Below are positions 44,216 to 52,420 of a DNA stretch of 64,000 nucleotides, one piece after another. The position numbers and the translations under genes were made by a program. The DNA lies in NCBI RefSeq assembly GCF_015686695.1, contig NZ_JADPMR010000001.1:2852001-2916000 (forward strand), read 5' to 3'. The notes beneath the pieces are model-generated. The model had not been told where the DNA came from. It did not search any database and was given only the letters and a program-made list of their open reading frames with translations. The first letter of the stretch is position 1, and each line of letters starts with the position of its first letter. This DNA comes from Vibrio nitrifigilis. GTDB taxonomy: Bacteria > Pseudomonadota > Gammaproteobacteria > Enterobacterales > Vibrionaceae.

Positions 44216-46419
44216 TGGGGCAGTTGAAGTCTCTTACTGGGCTGTTGTGTTTGCTATGTATACTGTGCCAGGCTGTCTATGCTAAAAACCTTGATTCGTT
44301 AACCAGCAGTAGCGATATTACCTTTAGTCGCATGGGGTTAACGAATGGCATTACTTTCACTGGTGGCCAAAAAGACGCGGGTTTGGAGTTTCGTTTACCT
44401 ATCGATACATTAGTATCCAAAGCCCAATTAGTTCTTGACCTAAAAACCAATGACACTATCTCCGATAGCCTGTCATCTCTGGCTGTTATGGTGAATGGTC
44501 AGTCGGTTGGGGCGATTCCACTTAATTCAGTAAATAATAAAAAAACGACGTATGAGTTGAATGTTCCAGCTCTATTAGTGACATCTAGCAACAAGCTGAG
44601 CTTTAAGATTGTTGGTACGGATGATCAGGTAACGTGTATCAACGATGACACAGCCTCGACCATTCATATGCTACCAAGCTCGATGATTAAGCTGGATTAT
44701 CGTCCACTCAATATCGCAGCTGATTTACATCCATTCCCTCAGCCATTTTGGGATAGCCATGAAATGCTTGGTCGAGATGTGACTTTTGTTTTTGCGAACA
44801 ATGTGAATTCGACTCAGGTTTCTGCTGCTTCCATATTAGCATCGTGGTTGGGGATCCATGCGAGTTATCGTGGTGTGGATTTCCATGCGTTAAAAGGTCA
44901 ACTTCCTGATAGTAATGGGATTGTCTTTGGTAAGCCTGGACAAACTATTGGTTCATTGACGCTGCCAAAAACGGCAAAACCATTACTTAAAGTCATTCCG
45001 AACCCAGTCGATGCTAATTACAAACTGTTATTAGTAGTGGGAGAGAGCGAAAGTGATTTACGTAGTGCAGTCTATCGCTTAGCTCAAGGTAATTTTGCCT
45101 TGCATACCGCGCAATTGGAGGTCAAACGCACCTCGTTACCGCAAAGCAAACCTTATGATGCTCCTCGTTGGATACCCACCGATAAGCCAGTTTTACTCAA
45201 AGATCTGATTCAAGACGGGCAGAGTATGCATGTGAAAGGTGTATGGCATAACGCCGTAAACTTCAATTTCCGTGCGGCACCAGATCTGTTTTTGTGGAAC
45301 GGAAAAACAATTCCTTTAAATCTGCATTATCGTTTCCCTTCTGAACCTTGGATTGATGAAGATAACTCATTCTTGAACGTGGTGTTAAACGACCAGTTCC
45401 TTGAAGATTTAATGGTTAATAAACAGGGGTATTTAGAAGGACTTTGGCGCTCTTTAGGTATAGATACACGCCAAGAGAAAGCCCAAATTGGTGTGCAACC
45501 TTATATGTTATATGGTGACAACCAATTGTCTCTTTATTTTAACTTGCATGCTAAACCGGATACTCCGTGTGATGTGAAATATGGCGATAACATTACCAGC
45601 TTGATTGATGACGATTCGTCATTGGACTTGCGTGGTGCGCGTCATTTTTCATTTTTGCCTAATCTTTCATTCTTTATTGGGGCTTCTTTCCCGTACTCAC
45701 GTTTGGCTGATTATTCCGAAACAGTACTGCTACTTCCTACAAATCCTACTGCGGCTCAATTGCAAACTATGTTAGGACTGAGTGCCCGTGCAGGTGCTTC
45801 AACAGGAAAAATGATTGTTCGTGTTCAAACTCATCTTGGATATCCCGCGGGAACAAATAGCTTAAAAGGCAAAAATGTACTGGCTGTCAGTTCTCTAAAT
45901 GATGCCCGTTTTGTTGATAACTTGCTTAAACGTTCGCCATTTTCTTCCACAGGGCAAACATTGCATGTGAAACCTGAATCTTGGTATCGCCAAGTAGAAA
46001 ATTGGCTCAAGGGTGATTTCCATACCAATACAGAGCAGGCTGATCGCTATCTTTCTTCAAACCGAAATTGGCGTGGGTTCTTAAGTTTTGAATCACCTTG
46101 GCAAGATGGAAAAGTGGTGATCGCCGCTGTAGCAACCTCTGATAAAGAGCTGGTTAAACTGCATAGTGATCTTAATAACAGCGAGATTAATGCTGGTATT
46201 CGTGGTGATTTAGCTGTGATTACGGATAACAGCGGCGTTCATAGCTTCCAAACCTCTGAACAGTTCGCGACTGGGCAGGTTTCTTGGTATGAGAAGCTGA
46301 TTTGGTATGCGAGTCAATACAGCTCTTTATTTGCCATTTTTATGGTTTTGTTTTCGTTATTTTTGGGCATGGTGTTTTTCCGCTTGTTAAATAGTCATGC
46401 ACGAAACCGCTTGAAATAA
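44212..46419 (+). CDS. bcsB: Cellulose synthase periplasmic subunit BcsB
   Basis: Periplasmic partner that guides the glucan from BcsA and is anchored by a C-terminal helix. The 735 residues have a signal peptide (about 1-24, ending AVYA), repeated carbohydrate-binding-like domains (LRLPIDT region, GTDDQVTCINDDTAS, DLHPFPQPFWDSHE), the conserved FNFRAAPDLFLWNG, and a C-terminal membrane segment (SSLFAIFMVLFSLFLGMVFF). Overlaps bcsA by 4 bases, indicating coupled translation. Confidence 0.95.
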   Translation: MMGQLKSLTGLLCLLCILCQAVYAKNLDSLTSSSDITFSRMGLTNGITFTGGQKDAGLEFRLPIDTLVSKAQLVLDLKTNDTISDSLSSLAVMVNGQSVGAIPLNSVNNKKTTYELNVPALLVTSSNKLSFKIVGTDDQVTCINDDTASTIHMLPSSMIKLDYRPLNIAADLHPFPQPFWDSHEMLGRDVTFVFANNVNSTQVSAASILASWLGIHASYRGVDFHALKGQLPDSNGIVFGKPGQTIGSLTLPKTAKPLLKVIPNPVDANYKLLLVVGESESDLRSAVYRLAQGNFALHTAQLEVKRTSLPQSKPYDAPRWIPTDKPVLLKDLIQDGQSMHVKGVWHNAVNFNFRAAPDLFLWNGKTIPLNLHYRFPSEPWIDEDNSFLNVVLNDQFLEDLMVNKQGYLEGLWRSLGIDTRQEKAQIGVQPYMLYGDNQLSLYFNLHAKPDTPCDVKYGDNITSLIDDDSSLDLRGARHFSFLPNLSFFIGASFPYSRLADYSETVLLLPTNPTAAQLQTMLGLSARAGASTGKMIVRVQTHLGYPAGTNSLKGKNVLAVSSLNDARFVDNLLKRSPFSSTGQTLHVKPESWYRQVENWLKGDFHTNTEQADRYLSSNRNWRGFLSFESPWQDGKVVIAAVATSDKELVKLHSDLNNSEINAGIRGDLAVITDNSGVHSFQTSEQFATGQVSWYEKLIWYASQYSSLFAIFMVLFSLFLGMVFFRLLNSHARNRLK

Positions 46420-46439
46420 GATTGAGATTTTTTAATACA

Positions 46440-49400
46440 ATGAACAATAACTTCCTTAAGACTTTCTCTTTGTTATGTTGTGTAGAGTTGATGCAATTGG
46501 GTTCATCTTCAATGGCTTTAGCAGATACACAAACGGATTCATCGGTATCGTCATTAATTAAACAAGCCCAATATTGGCACGAAAAAGCGAATGATAAGTT
46601 AGCCATTGAATCATTACAAAAAGTGCTGATGGTGGATGCGAACAACGCTCAAGCGTTGTATATGATGTCTCTTTTGGCACGTCAGCGTGGTGATAATTTA
46701 GCGGCTGCCCAATGGAAAAAACGTCTCACTATTGCTCATCCAGATTCATCTGAGCTGCAGTTACTCAATACGTCGATCTCATTACAAAAACTGCCTAAAC
46801 AGCAGGTTGACTTAGCACGCGAGCAAGCCCGTCGAGGGGATGTAAGCGGCTCGATTAAGACATGGAATAAAATCTTCCCTAATGGGAAGGTTCCGTTATC
46901 ACTGGCTGCAGAATATTACCTGACTATGTCAGGTGATAAATCGTTGTATAACAATGCGGTTAAAGGGTTAAGAAGCGTTACCAAAAGTCATCCTAACGAT
47001 GTTCAACTTGGCATCGCCTATGGCAAAGTGCTGACTTATCGCGAGCGTAATCGTCGTCAAGGGATTCGTATCTTAGAGCATTATGCGCATGACAATAAGT
47101 CAGCTGATGATGCGTTAAAACAAGCATTGCTATGGCTCGCTCCTAAAGCATCCGATAAGTACCATTATCAGAAGTGGGATAAACGTCATCCTAATGAACA
47201 TAAGGTAATGGCCCACTATCAACGTAGTACAGGTAGCAAAGCAATTAGCACCGCTTTTAATGAGTTGAATCGTGGTAATTTGGCGAAAGCAAAATCCATT
47301 TTTAATGATATTTTACGACGTTCTCCGCGAGATGCAGATGCATTGGCTGGTTTAGGTTACGTATATTTACATGAAAATGATTATCCTAACGCAGCTAAAT
47401 ATCTAAATCTTTCTGCTAAGCAAGGTGGTCACCAGGCAGCAAAACGTAGAAAGCAAGCGCATGAGGCGTCTTTCTACGCAGATCTTGCAAAAGCAAAATC
47501 TGCGTATGCAGAAGGGGATGTCACCCAGGCATTATTGATCAGCTCGTCATTAGTTGAAGAGAAAGGCGATGCTGGTGTCTCCGCTAAACTTTTCAGAGCC
47601 GACGTTCTACGCCATCAAGGGAAGTATTCCGCGGCAGAAGAGTTATTACGCCAAGTCTTATCTGAAAAACCAGCAGACTCGCAAGCGAAAGAATCGCTGT
47701 ATTATGTGTTAGCTGAACAGAATCATTATGATCAAGCGAATCTACTTTTACGTAGTATGCCTAAAGATTTTCAGCGCAAGGTCCAAGCAGCAGATAAGTA
47801 TTCGCACATTCGCGATTTAGCTCATGAAGCGATTAAATTTGGTGACTTTGATACGGCGACTGTGATTTTAGAGAACGGTCTTAAGCGTATTCCGAATAAC
47901 CCTTGGTTGCGCCTTGAATTAGCACGTTTGTATAAAAAACAGGGGTATACTGAAGCGGCTGAAGCAACGATTCGTCCACTTGAACGAGATGGGGTCAGTA
48001 ATGAATCTCTATATGCTGCGGCTATTTTTGCTAGTGAAGATAAAAAATGGCGTCAAGTTCATGATCTGATTGCTCGAGTTCCTTTAGATAAGCGCGATGA
48101 GAAAGAAAAGCAGCTGTTTGAAGAGTCTGGTTTCAACTTATCTCTAGATAATGCCCGCTTGTTCTTGGCAAAAGGTAACAAGAAAGAAGCGCTTTCTTTA
48201 CTGCTTTCTCTTAAAGAAAAAACAGGCTCTAATCCACTCAGTGTCGGACGTGTTGCCCAGCTATTGATGAAGGCTGGCGATAAAAGCGGTGCGGTTGTCA
48301 TGGTACGACATAACATCGAATCTGGCATAACCAGTAATGCTGGGGATTACGCAAATCACGTGGCGGTTCTGTATCAAGCTGGATTATTAGATGAAGCGCA
48401 AAACTTGCTTAATGATCCGCGTTTGATCGCCAATAGTACCCCTGAGCAGTTATCGATTGCACGTAATGTGTATGTGATTAATGAAGCGGATCACCTGCGT
48501 GAATTAGGAGATTATGCACCTGCGTACGATATGTTAGCTCGGGCACTTCAGGATGAACCGAAAAATACGGCGTTAATGTTAGCAATGGCGCGCTTGTACC
48601 AATCTGGAAAGATGAACAATAAAGCGATGACCGTTTATCGTTACTTGATTGATAATCAGTTGGATACGACTCAGGAAGCTCGACTAGGTGCGATCAATGT
48701 CTACCTCGCTGAAGGAGAAGCGGATAAGGCTCAAGCGCTTTATGCACAACTCCCTGAAAGTAACGCCCCTGAACGTTTACTGCTACATGCTCGTATCTAT
48801 CAAGCTCAAGGAAAACCCCGTTTAGCATTGGCTGAATTACGTAGTGCTCGTGGGCAATTACTTGGCTTTAAATCAAATGGTAAATCAACCTCGCCACTAG
48901 TGGGAGGTATGGTAATCGCTGATAACCCGTTCACTTCTCACACGACTGAGAAGAATGATGAGCCGTCTAGCTCAGTGTATGGCACGGCAATGCCTTGGCA
49001 AGTCAATGGTCAGGCACAAAAGACGTCGCAGAATTATTCTGAACGTACTGATTTACCAGCTCTGAGTGCAGATCAGCAGACGCTGACAGAGGTCGACTCC
49101 TTATTGACTCAAATCCATAAACAGAACTCAACATGGGCTCAAGGTGGTATCCAAGTTCGCAGCCGTGATGGCGAAAGTGGTTTAAGTAAATTAACCGAAA
49201 CAAGAGTACCATTACAGTGGTCTACTGTGCCTTTTGGTCATTCTCGCTTAGCTGTCAATATTGATGCGGTTAGCCTTGAGTCTGGTGCATCTTCTGATGA
49301 AGCCAGCCGTCGTTTCGGTACTGGGGCTCTCATCCAAGGAGAAGTGGCTGAATCTGAGGGAGTTTCAACTACCTCCGGTGATGACTTACCAGATATCGAT

Positions 49401-50261
49401 TCTCAAGGTGCCAAACGAGAAAATGGTGTTGAGGTAAAAGCAGCACTAAGTGGTGATAACTATGATGCGGATATTGGTACCACGCCTTTAGGTCTTGAGT
49501 ATGTTACTTTGGTTGGTGGTGCAACTTATAAAGCGCAACTCTCAGATCATGCTTACTTATCATTAACCGGTGAACGCCGCTCAGTGAAAGATAGTTTGCT
49601 TTCTTATGTTGGGGTTAAAGATAGTTACTCTGGTAAATACTGGGGACAGGTGACTAAAAATGGTATTCATGCCCAACTGGGTTATGACGATGGCGATGCG
49701 GGCTATTATGCTGATGCTGGAGCTTGGAAGTACTTAGGTCATTCGGTTCAAGATAACGAAAGCATGGAATTTGGTGCCGGTTTCTATGTACGACCGTACA
49801 AATATGACGATCGTAGCTTACAAGTAGGCATGGATGTTCGATACAAGGACTTTACGCATAACTTGAGTTACTACAGCTTTGGTCACGGTGGTTACTTCAG
49901 TCCTCAGAACTACATCAGTTTCACTATTCCGGTGGATTACACCCAAGACTACGACAAGTTGTCTTTGAAGCTAGGCGGTTCCGTTGGCTTTCAATCCTAT
50001 AGTCAAGACAAAGCGGAATATTTCCCAGGGCAGAGTACGTTGCAATCAGAATTGCAAACTTATGTCGACTCTGGTTACGCTGAAGAAGCGTATTACAGTG
50101 CCAAGAGTACCTCTGGAATGGGCTTTAACATTCATGCCAACCTTGAGTACCGTTTACAAGATGATCTGACGCTTCAAGCGAAAGTGAGTTATGACACCTT
50201 TGGTGACTATAATGAGTCTCTCGCCTCTATCATGTTGCGTCGCTCGTTTGGTGGTAATTAA
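46440..50261 (+). CDS. bcsC: Cellulose export outer-membrane protein BcsC
   Basis: Outer-membrane exporter with a periplasmic TPR superhelix and a 16-strand barrel. I use ATG 46440 (MNNNFLKTFSLLCCVELMQL; 1273 residues); the frame extends to a TTG at 46422. The signal peptide ends near MALA. TPR-like repeats run from about residue 30 to 800 (for example DADALAGLGYVYLHENDYPNAAKYL). A low-complexity linker of about 130 residues (around 810-940, rich in Ser/Thr/Gln) precedes the C-terminal barrel (about 960-1273, ending SIMLRRSFGGN). From memory it is longer than E. coli BcsC, near 1157. Confidence 0.95.
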   Translation: MNNNFLKTFSLLCCVELMQLGSSSMALADTQTDSSVSSLIKQAQYWHEKANDKLAIESLQKVLMVDANNAQALYMMSLLARQRGDNLAAAQWKKRLTIAHPDSSELQLLNTSISLQKLPKQQVDLAREQARRGDVSGSIKTWNKIFPNGKVPLSLAAEYYLTMSGDKSLYNNAVKGLRSVTKSHPNDVQLGIAYGKVLTYRERNRRQGIRILEHYAHDNKSADDALKQALLWLAPKASDKYHYQKWDKRHPNEHKVMAHYQRSTGSKAISTAFNELNRGNLAKAKSIFNDILRRSPRDADALAGLGYVYLHENDYPNAAKYLNLSAKQGGHQAAKRRKQAHEASFYADLAKAKSAYAEGDVTQALLISSSLVEEKGDAGVSAKLFRADVLRHQGKYSAAEELLRQVLSEKPADSQAKESLYYVLAEQNHYDQANLLLRSMPKDFQRKVQAADKYSHIRDLAHEAIKFGDFDTATVILENGLKRIPNNPWLRLELARLYKKQGYTEAAEATIRPLERDGVSNESLYAAAIFASEDKKWRQVHDLIARVPLDKRDEKEKQLFEESGFNLSLDNARLFLAKGNKKEALSLLLSLKEKTGSNPLSVGRVAQLLMKAGDKSGAVVMVRHNIESGITSNAGDYANHVAVLYQAGLLDEAQNLLNDPRLIANSTPEQLSIARNVYVINEADHLRELGDYAPAYDMLARALQDEPKNTALMLAMARLYQSGKMNNKAMTVYRYLIDNQLDTTQEARLGAINVYLAEGEADKAQALYAQLPESNAPERLLLHARIYQAQGKPRLALAELRSARGQLLGFKSNGKSTSPLVGGMVIADNPFTSHTTEKNDEPSSSVYGTAMPWQVNGQAQKTSQNYSERTDLPALSADQQTLTEVDSLLTQIHKQNSTWAQGGIQVRSRDGESGLSKLTETRVPLQWSTVPFGHSRLAVNIDAVSLESGASSDEASRRFGTGALIQGEVAESEGVSTTSGDDLPDIDSQGAKRENGVEVKAALSGDNYDADIGTTPLGLEYVTLVGGATYKAQLSDHAYLSLTGERRSVKDSLLSYVGVKDSYSGKYWGQVTKNGIHAQLGYDDGDAGYYADAGAWKYLGHSVQDNESMEFGAGFYVRPYKYDDRSLQVGMDVRYKDFTHNLSYYSFGHGGYFSPQNYISFTIPVDYTQDYDKLSLKLGGSVGFQSYSQDKAEYFPGQSTLQSELQTYVDSGYAEEAYYSAKSTSGMGFNIHANLEYRLQDDLTLQAKVSYDTFGDYNESLASIMLRRSFGGN

Positions 50262-50290
50262 TGATCGTGACTGAAATAAAGGATTAGTCA

Positions 50291-51304
50291 TTGGTGAAAA
50301 AACGATCTTATTTTATGGCCCTATTGATGTGGGGCCTTTTATCCTTCGTTCCTGTATCTGCAATGGCAACATCATTGGATTGGTCAACATTCAAAGCTCG
50401 TTTTATGGCTCAGGATGGGCGAATTATTGATACTGGAAATCATAATATCAGTCATACAGAAGGTCAGGGATTTTCGATGTTATTTGCGGTTGCAGCAAAT
50501 GATAAACGGAGCTTTGACCAAATTTGGCACTGGACGCGAAAATACCTAAGAGATCCTCATTCTGGGCTATTTTATTGGCGGTACAATCCAATTGCTGCTA
50601 ACCCTGTGGCTGATAAAAATAATGCTTCAGATGGTGATGTCATGATCGCTTGGGCTTTATTAAAAGCGGCGCATCGCTGGCATGTCCCTCAATATCTGAC
50701 GGAATCGGATACGATTGTTAAAGCAGTATTGAAGTATGTGGTTGTGGATGTCGCTAACTATAAAGTCATGCTACCTGGGCGATACGGATTTGAAAATGAT
50801 ACATCAGTAACGTTAAATCCATCCTACTTCATTTTCCCTGCTTGGCGAGATTTTGAACGTAGGACGCACCTAGCAACGATTTCGCAATTGATTGATGACG
50901 CTCAAAGGTTGATGAACACTATCAACTGGGGAACGTATCGTTTGCCGACGGATTGGATTAGTTTATCGAGAACTGGCACTACCAGCCCAGCATCGGCTTG
51001 GCCCGCTAGAGTCAGCTATGATGCGATACGTATTCCTCTATATACCAAATGGGCAGATAGAGATAATCCGATTTTGATGCGTTGGCAGCAATGGTTTGCT
51101 CATTATCCTCGCGCTCAAATGCCTGCTTGGGAAAATATGGTTAATCATAACAAGGCGCCTTACGCTATGAATGGTGGATTATTGGCTATTCGTGATTTTA
51201 CGATGGATCAATTGGCGTACAGCAGTACGAAAATTGTGCCAAAAGATGATTACTATTCGTCAAGTTTGAAGCTATTAACTGCTCTAGCGGACCAAGGATT
51301 TTAA
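50291..51304 (+). CDS. bcsZ: Periplasmic endoglucanase BcsZ (GH8)
   Basis: Cellulase that edits nascent cellulose. The 337 residues have a signal peptide (about 1-26, ending AMATS) and a GH8 catalytic domain: proton donor Glu57 in SHTEGQGFSMLFAV, NNASDGDVMIAWALLKAA, YFIFPAWRDF, and SYDAIRIPLYTKWAD holding the likely base Asp. Start codon is TTG 50291 or GTG 50294, both seven to ten bases after AAAGGA. Here bcsZ follows bcsC rather than lying between bcsB and bcsC as in E. coli. Confidence 0.93.
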   Translation: MVKKRSYFMALLMWGLLSFVPVSAMATSLDWSTFKARFMAQDGRIIDTGNHNISHTEGQGFSMLFAVAANDKRSFDQIWHWTRKYLRDPHSGLFYWRYNPIAANPVADKNNASDGDVMIAWALLKAAHRWHVPQYLTESDTIVKAVLKYVVVDVANYKVMLPGRYGFENDTSVTLNPSYFIFPAWRDFERRTHLATISQLIDDAQRLMNTINWGTYRLPTDWISLSRTGTTSPASAWPARVSYDAIRIPLYTKWADRDNPILMRWQQWFAHYPRAQMPAWENMVNHNKAPYAMNGGLLAIRDFTMDQLAYSSTKIVPKDDYYSSSLKLLTALADQGF

Positions 51305-51413
51305 TTTCTGCATAAAAAACAGCCTATTGTGATGGTTTCTTGTGATTTAAGTCACCTTTTATTCATATGCTACTTTTCACATTAGGGGATTAGCAGGATA
51401 TTAGCGCCATCAC

Positions 51414-51500
51414 GCAGATGTGGTGGAATTGGTAGACACGCTAGCTTCAGGTGCTAGTGGCCTCACGGCCGTGGGAGTTCAAGTCTCCCCATCTGCACCA
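51414..51500 (+). tRNA. tRNA-Leu (CAG)
   Basis: An 87-base type II tRNA with acceptor GCAGATG / CATCTGC, anticodon CAG in GCTTCAGGTGC, a long variable arm (GTGGCCTCACGGCC region) and encoded CCA. It lies between the cellulose and hydrogenase blocks, followed by its own terminator. Confidence 0.97.
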
Positions 51501-51506
51501 GATTGA

Positions 51507-51534
51507 AAAGCCCGTTTTTTAACGGGCTTTTTTT
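51507..51534 (+). terminator. Terminator after tRNA-Leu
   Basis: AAAGCCCGTT / AACGGGCTTT with loop TTTT and a seven-T run. Confidence 0.93.
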
Positions 51535-51624
51535 ATGTCTATTATCCGCTGACTTTTCACCAGTATTACGTTTTCCTTCTTCTATTTTTCCACTCTAAAG
51601 ACTTCTGTTATGCCCATTTTTCTG

Positions 51625-51660
51625 ATCGACACTAGTGTCGATACTGGGTGTCGAAGTGCT
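51625..51660 (+). promoter_or_regulatory. Probable FhlA activator site upstream of hyfA
   Basis: Perfect 18-base palindrome ATCGACACTAGTGTCGAT, followed by a half-site GGTGTCGAAGTGC at 51647-51659. It lies about 125 bases upstream of the -24 element, the usual enhancer distance. The same CACTAGTGTCGA core recurs before hydN. It resembles the E. coli FhlA half-sites TGTCG and TGACA as I recall them. Confidence 0.6.
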
Positions 51661-51760
51661 TGATTTAACGTTAATTTTTTGTATTTAATCCTGTTTCTTT
51701 TATTAACATTGCTCTTCTATCCTTATGATTAATAAGGAATAAAATCTTGTGTGCAAAATC

Positions 51761-51776
51761 TGGCATACAAGTTGCT
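51761..51776 (+). promoter_or_regulatory. Sigma-54 promoter of the hyf operon
   Basis: TGGCATACAAGTTGCT: GG at -24, ten bases, GC at -12, close to the RpoN consensus TGGCAC-N5-TTGCW. It lies 33 bases before the hyfA start. Confidence 0.85.
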
Positions 51777-51808
51777 CTTAGGGGCTTATTTAATCGACAG
51801 GGTATGCT

Positions 51809-52420
51809 ATGAAGAGCTTTGTAATTGCAGATCCCCAAAAATGTATTGGCTGTGGTACCTGCATGGCAGCGTGCTCCGATGTACATAAAAAACAAGGTCT
51901 GCAAAGTCATCCCCGTTTGACGGTCGTCAAGCATCAGGATGCGACTGTTCCCGTAATGTGTCGCCATTGCGAAGATGCACCATGTGCCACGGTGTGTCCT
52001 GTGCAAGCTATCACTAAGGAAGAGGATCGCATTCTGCTTAATGAAACCTTATGTGTCGGCTGCACGTTATGCGCAGTGGCTTGCCCATTTGGTGCTATTG
52101 CTCTGGATGGTAGTCGTCCGGTTGCGATGGCAAATAGTTACGATACCTATATTCCTTCCACTCCACGTTCAAGTAGTCCTTGTACCTCCTCTCCTCAAAC
52201 ATTTGGCCATGACCTTTTGGCTTGGGAACCGGGCGTGAAGAGCATCGCAGTGAAATGTGATTTGTGTGGTTTCCGGGAAAATGGTCCTGCATGTGCTGAG
52301 GTTTGTCCAACCGATGCGATTGTGCAGGTGACTGATGGTGAAATCAGCCAATCCAGTTCGCAAAAACGTGCAATGGCCGCGGATATGTCCCAAGCCGTCA
52401 ACATGGAGAAACAGCAATGA
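51809..52420 (+). CDS. hyfA: Formate hydrogenlyase electron-transfer subunit HyfA
   Basis: Polyferredoxin that passes electrons from the formate dehydrogenase FdhF toward the hydrogenase core. The 203 residues carry four 4Fe-4S cysteine clusters: C12-x2-C15-x2-C18-x3-C22 in KCIGCGTCMAACSDVHKK, the block CRHCEDAPCATVCP, CVGCTLCAVACP, and CDLCGFRENGPACAEVCP. The N-terminal ACSDVHKKQGLQSHPRL is closer to my memory of E. coli HyfA than HycB. First gene of the sigma-54-driven operon; overlaps hyfB by 4 bases. Confidence 0.92.
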   Translation: MKSFVIADPQKCIGCGTCMAACSDVHKKQGLQSHPRLTVVKHQDATVPVMCRHCEDAPCATVCPVQAITKEEDRILLNETLCVGCTLCAVACPFGAIALDGSRPVAMANSYDTYIPSTPRSSSPCTSSPQTFGHDLLAWEPGVKSIAVKCDLCGFRENGPACAEVCPTDAIVQVTDGEISQSSSQKRAMAADMSQAVNMEKQQ

